Assembly (NCBI RefSeq): GCF_019218755.1
Contig: NZ_JAHUWZ010000001.1
Span: 744,001-808,000, forward strand
Reading direction: 5' to 3'
Length of the DNA stretch: 64,000 bases
Source: Acidovorax sp. sif1233
Lineage (GTDB): Bacteria; Pseudomonadota; Gammaproteobacteria; Burkholderiales; Burkholderiaceae_C
Below the pieces are notes generated by a model. The model searched no databases. It was not told where the DNA came from and saw only the letters and a list, made by a program, of their open reading frames with translations. This document shows, one piece after another, positions 44,461 to 52,600 of this stretch. Numbering within the stretch: position 1 is the stretch's first letter; each line of letters begins with the position of its first letter. A program made the translations under genes and the position numbers.

Positions 44461-44533
44461 GGCGGCAGGTGTGGGCTGGGGACAACCCCCTTTGTACCGC
44501 ACCTTGCCTGCTGTGCCAGCGGCGGGCCCCACC

Positions 44534-45400
44534 TCAGGCCGCGCTGCTGCGGGAAAGGTCCGGTGGCGTCTTGAGGCTGGAGGCGAGGCGGCCCAGCAGC
44601 GCGAGCAGGGGCGCGTCCGATGCGTCGCAGGCCAGGCCCAGATGGCGCGAGAAAGCCAGCGGACCGTCCAGGGGCCGCACGACCGAATGGCGTGCGTGGG
44701 CCGCGTAGGACTGCGGCACCACGGCCACGCCCAGGCCGCTGTCCACCATGTGCAGCAACAGCTCTTCGCGCGCGGCGCTGGCCTGCACCTCCAGCGCGAT
44801 CCCGCGCTCGGCCAGCAGGCGGATGAACGACTGGTGCAAGGGGCAGTACGGCCATTCGATGAGCGGAACGCCCTGCAGGTCGGCCAGGCCGAATTTCTTC
44901 TTGAAACGCAGCGGGTGCTGTTCGGGCAGGAGCATCACATAGGGCTCGCGCCACAAGGACATGAAGGTGTCGCCAGACGGCTTGCAATGCTCGGCCACCA
45001 GGCGCAGGCGCGCCTCCTGCGCGCTGGCCGTGAGCCGCACCAGGGCGTTGGGCATGAGCTCGCCAATCTGCGCGAACAGCGGCGCGGCCGGGCCCACCAT
45101 CAGGTCGTCCTGCAGGAACACGCCCAGCGTTTCGCGCGGCGCATCGCGGAAGTCGCGCACCATGGCGCTCGACTGCGCCAGCAGGCTGCAGGCGCGCGGG
45201 TACAGGCGGTGGGCGGCGGGCGTGGGCGCCAGGCCCTGGCGGCTGCGCTCGAAGAGCACGGTGTCGAGCGCATCCTCCAGCCCCTTGATGGCCATGCTGA
45301 TCGAGGGCTGCGCCACGAAGCAGCGGCGCGCGGCCGTGGTCACGGAGCGTTCTTCATAGGCCGCCACGAAGTAGCCCAGGGCGCGCAGGTCAAACAGCAT
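44534..45400 (-). CDS. LysR-family transcriptional regulator
   Basis: 288 residues. N-terminal winged HTH (LRALGYFVAAYEERSVTTAA, FVAQPSISMAIKGLEDAL), then the effector-binding domain with PLIEWPYCPLHQSF and LLLHMVDSGLGVAVVP. The target is unknown. A SnoaL-like gene lies 26 bp upstream on the same strand and an ABM gene downstream, so both are candidates. Confidence 0.92.
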   Translation of the reverse strand: MLFDLRALGYFVAAYEERSVTTAARRCFVAQPSISMAIKGLEDALDTVLFERSRQGLAPTPAAHRLYPRACSLLAQSSAMVRDFRDAPRETLGVFLQDDLMVGPAAPLFAQIGELMPNALVRLTASAQEARLRLVAEHCKPSGDTFMSLWREPYVMLLPEQHPLRFKKKFGLADLQGVPLIEWPYCPLHQSFIRLLAERGIALEVQASAAREELLLHMVDSGLGVAVVPQSYAAHARHSVVRPLDGPLAFSRHLGLACDASDAPLLALLGRLASSLKTPPDLSRSSAA

Positions 45401-45426
45401 GGTGCGGGGGCCACGGAGGGCCGCGG

Positions 45427-45831
45427 TCAGGTCGGGGTGATGGTGGTGACGGTTTCGCGGAAGTAGTCGAGCTGGCCGTTGCGCGAGTGGCTCACGATCC
45501 AGGTCAGCGATTCCACTTCGCGCTGTTGTACCGCATAAAAGAAGCGCTGGTGGAATTTCGTGATCACCCAGTCGTCGCCCAGGGGCTGGCTGTGGGTCTG
45601 CACGATCTTCGTGCCCTGCGGAAAGACCTCGGTGCCCAGGCGCTGCACCACGGCCAGCACGTCGGCCTTGTGGCGGGCGACCTGCCAGCTGGTGTCCGCC
45701 TCGTCGCGGTAGTGGTCGATGCGGAAATCCACGTCGTCCGCGATGCTGTCCAGCAATGTGGGCACGTCACCCTTTTCAAACGCGGCCAGTACGCGGTCGA
45801 TGGGGAAGTGGGTGGTGGAGTTGGTCGTCAT
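45427..45831 (-). CDS. SnoaL/NTF2-like protein
   Basis: 134 residues. Cone-shaped NTF2-like fold suggested by DRVLAAFEKGDVPTLLDSIA, DVDFRIDHYRDEADTSW, WVITKFHQRFFYA and the final SRNGQLDYFRETV. Family members are isomerases, ketosteroid-type enzymes or binding proteins. Start at the ATG ending at 45831; an in-frame extension upstream is low-complexity and not supported. 26 bp before a LysR gene. Confidence 0.83.
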   Translation of the reverse strand: MTTNSTTHFPIDRVLAAFEKGDVPTLLDSIADDVDFRIDHYRDEADTSWQVARHKADVLAVVQRLGTEVFPQGTKIVQTHSQPLGDDWVITKFHQRFFYAVQQREVESLTWIVSHSRNGQLDYFRETVTTITPT

Positions 45832-46134
45832 GTGCGTTCTCCGGTCGGGTTGAAGAAAGGTCGTGGAAGCAGGTACCGGAAGGCGACTGTAGGCAGCCCG
45901 CGCGGCACGCACAACGATGGAATTTGTGGAGCGATGCGATAAAAAAATGATGGATGGAAGGATGCCGGGCGCTGCGTTCACGCCACTGCCATCCGCCATC
46001 GTGCTGCGCGCGGTCCAGGGCCGGTGAAACCAGCGCGGCCAGGCCGCCGCGTCTTCTTTTTCTTTTTTTCTTTTTTCCTTCTCCCACGCCACAGGACAGG
46101 GAACGGGTCCGAAGGCGGCCCCGAGGGCCGCCCC
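45832..46134. other. Non-coding gap with a 34-base pyrimidine tract
   Basis: 303 bp between the SnoaL-like gene and the next LysR gene. Bases 46052-46085 are pyrimidine only on the plus strand (TCTTCTTTTTCTTTTTTTCT and on), i.e. a purine tract on the coding strand of the neighbours. A hairpin at 46114-46132 belongs to the LysR gene end. Confidence 0.6.
46114..46132 (-). terminator. Hairpin after the second LysR gene
   Basis: GGCGGCCC, loop of 3, GGGCCGCC: perfect 8-bp stem just after the stop codon. No T-run in the direct neighbourhood, but the AG-rich tract follows on that strand. Confidence 0.45.
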
Positions 46135-47037
46135 TCAATCCGTGACGCCCGGCACCTGGCTCAGATAGCCGTGCAGCGCCGCGATGGCCTGGCGCACCTT
46201 GGCGGGCTGTGCGTCGCGCTGGGGCGTGACGGCCCAGATGTCGAGCGTGCCGAAGGACCAGTCGGGCAGCAGCCGCACCAGCTGCCCGGTCTGCAAGGCC
46301 TCGTGTGCGTCCATGCTGCCCACGAGCGCAAGGCCCAGGCCGGCCTCGCACATCTGCTGGATCGACAACTGGTTGTTGCTGGCGATGCGCGGCTCCACCC
46401 GCAGCGCGCGCGGTTCGCCCGTGGGGCTGCGCAGATCGATCAGCAGGCCGCCGCTCTCGCGCGCAAAGCCCAGCCAGCTGTGCGACAGCAGGGCGTCGGG
46501 GTCCTGCGGCACGCCATGGTTGGCCACCCACCCGGGCGAGGCGCACAGGTACCACCGCATCCCGCCCAGGCGCCGGGCAGCCCAGCTGGAGTCGGCCAGC
46601 CGCCCGTAGCGCACCGCCAGGTCGATGCGGGCGTTGATCAGGTCGATGGGCGAATCGTCCACCAGCAGCCTCAGGCGCAAGGCAGGGTGGGCGGCCAGCA
46701 GCTCACCCAGCGCGGGCGCGATGTGCCGTGCAAAGCCCACGGTGGCCGAAAGGCGCAGCTCGCCGCTGGGCGCATCGCGCGACGCCGCCAGCTCGGCGCG
46801 TGCCTGCTCGGCCGCGGCCCACATGGCGGCGCAGCGCGCGTGGTAGCGCTGGCCCGCCTCGGTGAGGGCCAGCTTGCGGGTGGAGCGGTGCAGCAGCGTC
46901 ACGCCGCCGTCGCTCTCCAGCCTGCGCACCTGCTGGCTCACGGCCGAGGTGCTCATGCCCAGGGCGCGGGCCGCGCCACTCATCGAACCGTGCTGCACCA
47001 CGGCGGCGAACACGGCCATGCGTTTGAGGTCTTCCAT
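46135..47037 (-). CDS. LysR-family transcriptional regulator (divergent to NAD(P)-binding protein)
   Basis: 300 residues. HTH: MAVFAAVVQHGSMSGAARAL and MSTSAVSQQVRRLESDGG. Effector domain with GELRLSATVGFARHIAPAL, IDLAVRYGRLADSSW and the C-terminal VTPQRDAQPAKVRQAI, typical of the DsdC/CrgA-like LysR subgroup. Divergent from the gene at 47158 across 120 bp, which holds LysR-type dyads, so it likely regulates that gene. Confidence 0.93.
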   Translation of the reverse strand: MEDLKRMAVFAAVVQHGSMSGAARALGMSTSAVSQQVRRLESDGGVTLLHRSTRKLALTEAGQRYHARCAAMWAAAEQARAELAASRDAPSGELRLSATVGFARHIAPALGELLAAHPALRLRLLVDDSPIDLINARIDLAVRYGRLADSSWAARRLGGMRWYLCASPGWVANHGVPQDPDALLSHSWLGFARESGGLLIDLRSPTGEPRALRVEPRIASNNQLSIQQMCEAGLGLALVGSMDAHEALQTGQLVRLLPDWSFGTLDIWAVTPQRDAQPAKVRQAIAALHGYLSQVPGVTD

Positions 47038-47066
47038 CGGTGAATTTGCTTGATCGTGAAGCTGGT

Positions 47067-47079
47067 CTTCAAAGTGAAG
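47067..47079. promoter_or_regulatory. LysR-type dyad between the regulator and its divergent gene
   Basis: CTTCA, AAG, TGAAG: perfect 5-bp inverted repeat, preceded by TTGATCGTGAAG (about 47050-47061), which has similar half-sites. It sits 30-42 nt from the regulator ATG. Confidence 0.45.
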
Positions 47080-47105
47080 GCATTTTTAGCCCTCTAGTGC
47101 GGTCT

Positions 47106-47134
47106 TTGACAAGCCCATATTCTCACCCTATCGC
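47106..47134 (+). promoter_or_regulatory. Promoter of the NAD(P)-binding protein gene
   Basis: A perfect -35 TTGACA (47106-47111), a 17-bp spacer and a weak -10 TATCGC (47129-47134). It is followed by GAGGA 8 nt before the ATG at 47158. Confidence 0.5.
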
Positions 47135-47157
47135 AACTTTGAACCGAGGAACTCCCC

Positions 47158-47799
47158 ATGAACATCGCCCTGATTGGTGCCACCGGCTTCGTCGGCTCGG
47201 CCGTGCTCGATGAACTGCTGCAGCGCGGCCACCGCGTGACCGTGCTGGCCCGCAACCCCGGCAAGCTGGCCGCGCGTGAAGGCCTGACCGTCGTCGCCGC
47301 CGACGCGCAGGATGCCGCCCAGGTCGCCAAGGCCGCCGCCGGCCACGATGCGGTGGTGAGCGCCTACAACCCCGGCTGGACCGTGCCAGACATCCACGAC
47401 CAGTTCCTCAAGGGCACCCGCGCCATCATCGACGGCACCAAGCAGGCGGGTGTGCGGCGCCTGCTCGTGGTGGGCGGCGCCGGCAGCCTGTTCGTGGCGC
47501 CCGGCGTGCAACTGGTGGACACGCCCCAGTTCCCGGCGGAATGGAAGCAGGGGGCCCTGGCCGCGCGCGAGGCACTCCACTGGATCCGCACCGAAAGCAC
47601 CCTGGACTGGACCTTCCTCTCGCCCCCCATCCTGCTGGCTCCCGGCGAACGCACGGGCCAGTACCGCCTGGGCACCGAAGCCCCGCTGATGAACGGCGAC
47701 CAGCCCGGCGGCATCAGCGTGGCCGATCTGGCCGTGGCCATTGCCGATGAGCTGGAAACGCCGCGGCACCTGCAGCAGCGGTTCACGGTGGCGCACTGA
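47158..47799 (+). CDS. NAD(P)-binding atypical SDR (NmrA/YwnB-like)
   Basis: 213 residues. N-terminal dinucleotide-binding GATGFVGSAVLDEL (7-20), then VVVSAYNPGWTVPDI-like loop, RLLVVGGAGSL and WTFLSPPILLAPGERTGQY. This is the NAD(P)H-binding, atypical SDR type often linked to redox stress or quinone reduction. Regulated probably by the divergent LysR protein. Confidence 0.9.
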   Translation: MNIALIGATGFVGSAVLDELLQRGHRVTVLARNPGKLAAREGLTVVAADAQDAAQVAKAAAGHDAVVSAYNPGWTVPDIHDQFLKGTRAIIDGTKQAGVRRLLVVGGAGSLFVAPGVQLVDTPQFPAEWKQGALAAREALHWIRTESTLDWTFLSPPILLAPGERTGQYRLGTEAPLMNGDQPGGISVADLAVAIADELETPRHLQQRFTVAH

Positions 47800-48071
47800 G
47801 CCTGGGCATCCCGGCCGGCGCGGCGGCGGGCCACCGGGGGTGCGGGCGGGGGCTGCATCCCGGCCGACGGCATCTCAGCCGGTTCGCCTACAGGCGCATG
47901 GGGCCGCAGCACCTGCAGGCGGCGGGATTGATGTGTAGATTGGTGGTGCCGGCGACGCCTGCAAGCGCAGGCAGGCCGGCCGGCCACGCTGCTGCCCTTG
48001 CCGCCCACCCGGGTGCGGCGCCAGAGCAGGGCGTGTTGTCCCGCCCCACTGCTGCCTGTCGGAGTACCTTC

Positions 48072-48722
48072 GTGCATTCGATCTCTACCGCCTTGCCACC
48101 CGTCCCCGCCCCCGCAGCATGCGGCGGGGCGCAACGTCCTCCCTCTCCCGTTCCCTGGCCGCGTACCCTGGCACTGCTGGGAGTGTTGGGGGCACTCGCC
48201 ACGGCGGCGGGTGCCCAGGATGCGGCGCTGCAGACCGCCCCCGAACCCCGGCGCATGTTCATCGACGGCGCACGCGCCGCGAGCGATGTGGGCCTGGTGT
48301 CGGTGGGGGTGCAGCTGCCATGGGAATGGCGCCGTTCCTTCCTGGGCGGCGAATTGACGGGGCACTGGGACGCCCACATCGCCCACTGGCGCGTCCCTGC
48401 GGGCTCGGCGGCGTCCGATCGCAGGCACTGGACGCAGCTGGCCCTGGTGCCCACGCTGCGGCTGCGCTTCGATGGCGGGCGTTCGGCGTGGTTCATGGAA
48501 GGCGGCATCGGCGTTTCGGTGCTGGACGGGCACTACGCGATGCGGCACAAGGCCTTCAGCACACGCTTCAATTTCACCGACCACCAGGGGATCGGCTTCA
48601 ACTTTGGCGCGCGCCGCCAGCATGAGCTGATGTTGATGGTGCGCCATGTCTCCAACGGCGGCATCCGCAAGCCCAATCCCGGAGAAGATTTTGTCCAGGT
48701 GCGCTATGGACTGGCATTTTGA
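48072..48722 (+). CDS. PagL-type lipid A 3-O-deacylase
   Basis: 216 residues from GTG 48072, which has GGAG 7 nt upstream and gives a signal-peptide-like region (PRTLALLGVLGALATAAGA, cleavage near AGA-Q). The rest has the alternating pattern of an 8-strand outer-membrane barrel and ends in Phe. The C-terminal catalytic motif RHVSNGGIRKPNPGEDF contains His192, Ser194 and an acidic residue (Glu205 or Asp206), as in the PagL His-Ser-Glu triad. Removes the 3-position acyl chain of lipid A in the outer membrane. Confidence 0.87.
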   Translation: MHSISTALPPVPAPAACGGAQRPPSPVPWPRTLALLGVLGALATAAGAQDAALQTAPEPRRMFIDGARAASDVGLVSVGVQLPWEWRRSFLGGELTGHWDAHIAHWRVPAGSAASDRRHWTQLALVPTLRLRFDGGRSAWFMEGGIGVSVLDGHYAMRHKAFSTRFNFTDHQGIGFNFGARRQHELMLMVRHVSNGGIRKPNPGEDFVQVRYGLAF

Positions 48723-48756
48723 GCCGGTGCCCTGGTGCAGGCGGTGTCGATGCTCC

Positions 48757-48815
48757 TCAATTCATAGCTGCCAGGGCTTGGGTGGCGGGCGCAGGAGGCT
48801 GTTTTCGTCTCAAGG
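48757..48815 (+). repeat. Dispersed intergenic repeat, copy 6 (diverged)
   Basis: CAATTCATAGCTGCCAGGGC, TTGGGTGGCGGGCGCAGGAG, GCTGTTTTCGTCTC. Core ATAGCTGCCAG.GCTTG is kept; the second half is diverged. It lies between convergent pagL-type and FAH genes. Confidence 0.65.
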
Positions 48816-48881
48816 CCCCGGGGCGGTGGCGCGTGGGCCCCTGTCGGCAGCCGTGCGTGCTCCGCGCCGGGGCGCGTCCCG

Positions 48882-49745
48882 TCAGCCGTCGATCAGCTTC
48901 GGGTCCCACGCAAACACGGTCTGCTCCTGCTCGCCCAGCTTCTCGATGCCCAGGCGCATCATGTCGCCGGGCTTGAGGAACTGCGCCTGGGGCTTCTTGC
49001 CCATGCCCACGCCGGGCGGGGTGCCGGTGGTGATCAGGTCGCCGGGCTCCAGCGTCATGAAGCGGCTCAGGTAGCTCACCAGCTGCGCCACGGTGAAGAT
49101 CATCGTGCGGGTGCTGCCAGTCTGCTGGCGCTCGCCGTTCACGTCCAGCCACATCGACAGATTCTGCGGGTCGCCCACCTCGTCGGCGCTCACCAGCCAG
49201 GGGCCGATGGGGCCGAAGGTGTCGCAGCCCTTGCCCTTGTCCCAGGTGCCGCCGCGCTCGAGCTGGTATTCGCGCTCGGAGATGTCGTTGATGGTGCAGT
49301 AGCCGGCCACATGCTGCAGCGCGTCCGCCTCGCTCACATAGCGCGCGCGGGTGCCGATCACCACGCCCAGCTCCACCTCCCAGTCGGATTTGACCGAACC
49401 CTGCGGCAGCACCACGGGGTGGTTGCAGCCCACGGCGCAGTCCACCGTCTTGGTGAAGACGATGGGCTCCTGGGGGATGGCCATGCCGGCTTCGGCCGCG
49501 TGGTCGGCGTAGTTCAGGCCGATGGCGATGAACTTGCGCATGCCCGTCCACGGCACCGCCAGGCGGCCCTGGGGCACGACGGGCAGGGTGGCGGCATCGA
49601 TGGCGGCCAGCGCGGCCAGGCCAGAGGGTGACAGGGTGGCGGGGCTGATGTCGGGCAGCACGCCGCTGAGGTCGCGCACCGTGCCGTCGGTGTGCAGGAG
49701 TGCAGGTTTTTCCTGGCCCTTGGGGCCGTGGCGAAGCAGCTTCAT
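48882..49745 (-). CDS. FAH-family hydrolase (2,4-diketo-3-deoxy-aldonate hydrolase-like)
   Basis: 287 residues, fumarylacetoacetase fold. Metal ligands are E123 and E125 (DWEVELG) and D154 (INDISERE). The N-terminal RHGPKGQEKPAL and the KFIAIGLNYADHAAEAG motif match 2,4-diketo-3-deoxy-L-fuconate/L-rhamnonate hydrolases and ureidoglycolate-lyase-annotated relatives, which cleave to pyruvate plus L-lactate or glycolate. Last gene of the sugar-acid cluster, 59 bp after an SDR whose relatives make such diketo substrates. Confidence 0.9.
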   Translation of the reverse strand: MKLLRHGPKGQEKPALLHTDGTVRDLSGVLPDISPATLSPSGLAALAAIDAATLPVVPQGRLAVPWTGMRKFIAIGLNYADHAAEAGMAIPQEPIVFTKTVDCAVGCNHPVVLPQGSVKSDWEVELGVVIGTRARYVSEADALQHVAGYCTINDISEREYQLERGGTWDKGKGCDTFGPIGPWLVSADEVGDPQNLSMWLDVNGERQQTGSTRTMIFTVAQLVSYLSRFMTLEPGDLITTGTPPGVGMGKKPQAQFLKPGDMMRLGIEKLGEQEQTVFAWDPKLIDG

Positions 49746-49804
49746 GGTTCGTAGTGGTGAGGGGTTGGATGGTGGGTGGCGCGGAACGCAGAGCGTAGAT
49801 GAAA

Positions 49805-50560
49805 TCAGTTGGACCAGCCGCCGTCGATGACCTGGGCGGTGCCCGTGGTGAACGATGACTCGTCGCTCGCCAGGTACACCGCCAGCGCGGCGATCTCCTC
49901 GGCCCGGCCCAGGCGGCCCATGGGCTGGCGCTCGACGAAACCTGCTTCGACGGCGGCCAGGCTCTGGCCCGTGGCCGCGGCCTGCGCGGTGATCCGCTCC
50001 TGCAGCGACGGCGACATCACTGTGCCCGGGCAGATGGCATTGCAGCGGATGCCCTGGGCCACGAAGTCGGCGGCCACCGACTTGGTCAGGCCCACGACCG
50101 CCGCCTTGGTGGTGCCGTAGACGAACCGCCGGGGCGCGCCCTTGATGCTGCCCGCCACCGAGGCCACGTTGATGATGGACCCGGCGCCGCGCGCCAGCAT
50201 GCCGGGCAGGAACGCGCGGATGGTGCGAAATTGCGCGCGCACGTTCAGATCGAACGCGAAGTCCCACTCGTCGTCCGTGCAGTCGAGCACACTGCCCGCG
50301 TGTACAAAGCCCGCGCCGTTGAACAGCACGTCCACCGGCCCCACGGCTGCTGCGGCATCGCGCACGGCCTGGGCCTGGGTCACGTCCAGCACGCGGGTCT
50401 CGCAGCCGGTGTCGTGCTGCAGGGTGGCCAGCGCGGCGGCATTGATGTCGGTGGCGATCACCCGCGCGCCCTGGGCCGCGAAGGCAATGGCGGTGGCGCG
50501 GCCGATGCCCTGGCCGGCGGCGGTGAGAAAGGCGGTCTTGCCTGCAAGTCGGTGTGTCAT
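49805..50560 (-). CDS. SDR dehydrogenase (2-keto-3-deoxy-aldonate 4-dehydrogenase-like)
   Basis: 251 residues, classical short-chain dehydrogenase. Cofactor loop AGQGIGRA (15-22) with Asp38 after strand 2, favouring NAD+; catalytic Ser134, Tyr148, Lys152. The segments [14 protein letters not shown] and [20 protein letters not shown] resemble 2-keto-3-deoxy-L-fuconate/L-rhamnonate 4-dehydrogenases. Expected to oxidise C4 of a 2-keto-3-deoxy aldonate, giving the substrate for the FAH hydrolase encoded next. Confidence 0.9.
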   Translation of the reverse strand: MTHRLAGKTAFLTAAGQGIGRATAIAFAAQGARVIATDINAAALATLQHDTGCETRVLDVTQAQAVRDAAAAVGPVDVLFNGAGFVHAGSVLDCTDDEWDFAFDLNVRAQFRTIRAFLPGMLARGAGSIINVASVAGSIKGAPRRFVYGTTKAAVVGLTKSVAADFVAQGIRCNAICPGTVMSPSLQERITAQAAATGQSLAAVEAGFVERQPMGRLGRAEEIAALAVYLASDESSFTTGTAQVIDGGWSN

Positions 50561-50615
50561 GGAATGCGGGGCGTGAAGCGTGGGTGGGAGTGCTGTGGGG
50601 CAGGGGTGGGCGCCG

Positions 50616-51896
50616 TCAGCCCGTGAACCAGCGCAGCGGCGCCAGCACCGTCTGCGGGAAGATCACCATGATGAACATCACCGCGAACTCGGCCGCCATG
50701 AAGGGCAGCACGCCGCGCGTCACCTCGTCCATCTTCATGCGCCCCACACCGGCCACCACGTTCAGGATGGTGCCCACCGGCGGCGTGACCAGGCCGATGG
50801 AGTTGTTGATGATGAACAGCACGCCGAAGTACACCGGGTCGATGCCCGCGGCCTTGATCACCGGCATCAGCACGGGGGTCAGGATCAGGATGGTGGGCGT
50901 CATGTCCATCGCCGTGCCCACCAGCATCACCAGCACCATGATCGCGATCAGCAGCAGCGTCTGGTTGCCCATGAAGGGTTTGAGCAGCTCCACCATCTGT
51001 GCAGGCAGGTTGGCCACGGTGATGAGCCACGACGACACCATGGCCGCCGCCACGAGGAACATCACCACCGCCGTGGTCTTGGCCGCGGTGGTGAAGATGG
51101 GCAGCAGCGCGCGCAGCGGCAGCTCGCGGTAGATCACGCTGGCCACGAACAGCGAATACACCGCCGCGACCACCGCGGCCTCGGTCGGTGTGAACACGCC
51201 CATGCGCAGGCCCACCAGGATGAACACCGGCAAGGTCAGCGCCCACACCGACTCACGCGCGGTGCGCCAGACTTCGGCTGCAGTCTTCTTCTCCGGCATG
51301 GCCAGCACCTCCTTGCGGCCCACCCACCACCAGGTCACCGCCAGGCCCACGCCGATCATGATGCCCGGCACGATGCCCGCGATGAACAGCTTGCTGATCG
51401 ACACGTTGGCCGCCACGCCGAAGATCACGAAGCCGATGCTCGGCGGAATGATGGGCCCGATGACGCCCGAGGCCGCGATCAGCCCGCCCGACACCTCCTT
51501 CTTGTGCCCGGCCTTGACCATCATCGGCAGCAGCAGCGCCGTGAGCGCCGCCGCATCGGCCACGGCCGAGCCCGACAGCGACGACAGCAGGCAGGCGGCC
51601 AGGATCACCACATAGCCCAGGCCTCCCTTCACATGCCCCACCAGCGCCAGCGCGAAGTTCACGATGCGCTGCGACAGCCCGCCCACGTTCATGATCTCGC
51701 CGGCCAGCATGAAGAAGGGCACGGCCAGCAGCGGAAAGCTGTCGGCGCCATTGATGAAGTTCTGCGCCAGGATCTGCGCGTCGAACAGATCGAGTTGCCA
51801 CATCAGCGCGACGCCGGCGGCCAGCAGTGCATACGCGATGGGAATGCCCAGCGCCATGGTGCCGATGAGGGCCCCCAGAAAAATCAGCACGGTCAT
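50616..51896 (-). CDS. TRAP transporter large membrane protein (DctM)
   Basis: 426 residues, about 12 hydrophobic segments, the ion-coupled channel subunit of a TRAP uptake system. Conserved features: FINGADSFPLLAVPFFMLAG, GGLIAASGVIGPIIPPSIGF (proline-rich loop) and VTPPVGTILNVVAGVG near the C terminus. It is 48 bp downstream of the DctQ gene. Confidence 0.94.
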   Translation of the reverse strand: MTVLIFLGALIGTMALGIPIAYALLAAGVALMWQLDLFDAQILAQNFINGADSFPLLAVPFFMLAGEIMNVGGLSQRIVNFALALVGHVKGGLGYVVILAACLLSSLSGSAVADAAALTALLLPMMVKAGHKKEVSGGLIAASGVIGPIIPPSIGFVIFGVAANVSISKLFIAGIVPGIMIGVGLAVTWWWVGRKEVLAMPEKKTAAEVWRTARESVWALTLPVFILVGLRMGVFTPTEAAVVAAVYSLFVASVIYRELPLRALLPIFTTAAKTTAVVMFLVAAAMVSSWLITVANLPAQMVELLKPFMGNQTLLLIAIMVLVMLVGTAMDMTPTILILTPVLMPVIKAAGIDPVYFGVLFIINNSIGLVTPPVGTILNVVAGVGRMKMDEVTRGVLPFMAAEFAVMFIMVIFPQTVLAPLRWFTG

Positions 51897-51944
51897 GTGT
51901 TGTCTCCGTTATTTTTGATGTGCCATCTGTGTGTGCATGCGTGC

Positions 51945-52553
51945 TTACTTGCTCACTCGCCGCGCTGCTTCGGGGGGCAGGCCCAGGGCTCGTGCGGCCG
52001 CATCTTCGCGCGCCAGTTCAGCCTGCAGGGCTTCGATCTCTGCCTGTTCTTCGGACTCCTTGACCATCACCAGCTCGTTCTCGCTGGCCTTGCCGGTCAG
52101 CACGCGCAGCAGCTGCAGCGTCAGCAGGAAGCCGGCGCACACCGAGAACACCACGCCCGAGGCATAGAAGATGGCCATCGATGCGCCCGTGACCGGGGCC
52201 TCCACATCCCAGTTGATCTTCATCTGCTGCCAGCTGCCGTCGAAGAACAGCCAGGTGATGTAGAGCATCAGCACGTGGCCCAGCGCCATGCAGGCTTTCT
52301 TGCCCCGCACCGACAGGCGCGACACCAGCATGTCGGTGCCCAGGTGCGCGTTCTCCTTGATGGCCGCCACCGCGCCCAGGAAGGTGATCCACACGAAGAG
52401 CCAGCGCGACAGCTCCTCGCTGACGGCGATGCCGGAGTTGAAGACGTAGCGCAGCACCACGTTGCCGAACACCAGCACCACCATGGCGGCCAGCGCCAGT
52501 GCGATGAGGAGGTTGATGGCCCGGACGTAGCGGTCGATGAAGGTATTGAGCAT
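51945..52553 (-). CDS. TRAP transporter small membrane protein (DctQ)
   Basis: 202 residues, four membrane helices: about 12-32, 48-65, 88-105, 130-150. The DctQ signature VVLRYVFNSGIAVSEELSRW (in part) and WITFLGAVAAIKENAHLG are present. The C-terminal 50 residues form an acidic Ala/Glu-rich tail (EEQAEIEALQAELARED) longer than in many DctQ proteins, likely cytoplasmic helical. Confidence 0.92.
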   Translation of the reverse strand: MLNTFIDRYVRAINLLIALALAAMVVLVFGNVVLRYVFNSGIAVSEELSRWLFVWITFLGAVAAIKENAHLGTDMLVSRLSVRGKKACMALGHVLMLYITWLFFDGSWQQMKINWDVEAPVTGASMAIFYASGVVFSVCAGFLLTLQLLRVLTGKASENELVMVKESEEQAEIEALQAELAREDAAARALGLPPEAARRVSK

Positions 52554-52600
52554 GCTGAGGTCTCCGTGGATGGCGGGGCCGGTCTGTTTTTTTGAGGCGT

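Noticed and set aside
45832..46092. N-terminal extension of the SnoaL-like gene through the purine tract
   Set aside because: The extension is Lys/Glu low-complexity produced by the tract; the conserved fold starts at the ATG ending at 45831.
50580..52595. A long plus-strand open frame opposite the TRAP genes
   Set aside because: The His/Gln/Arg-rich translation mirrors the membrane-protein codons of DctM and DctQ; no family resemblance and no ribosome site.
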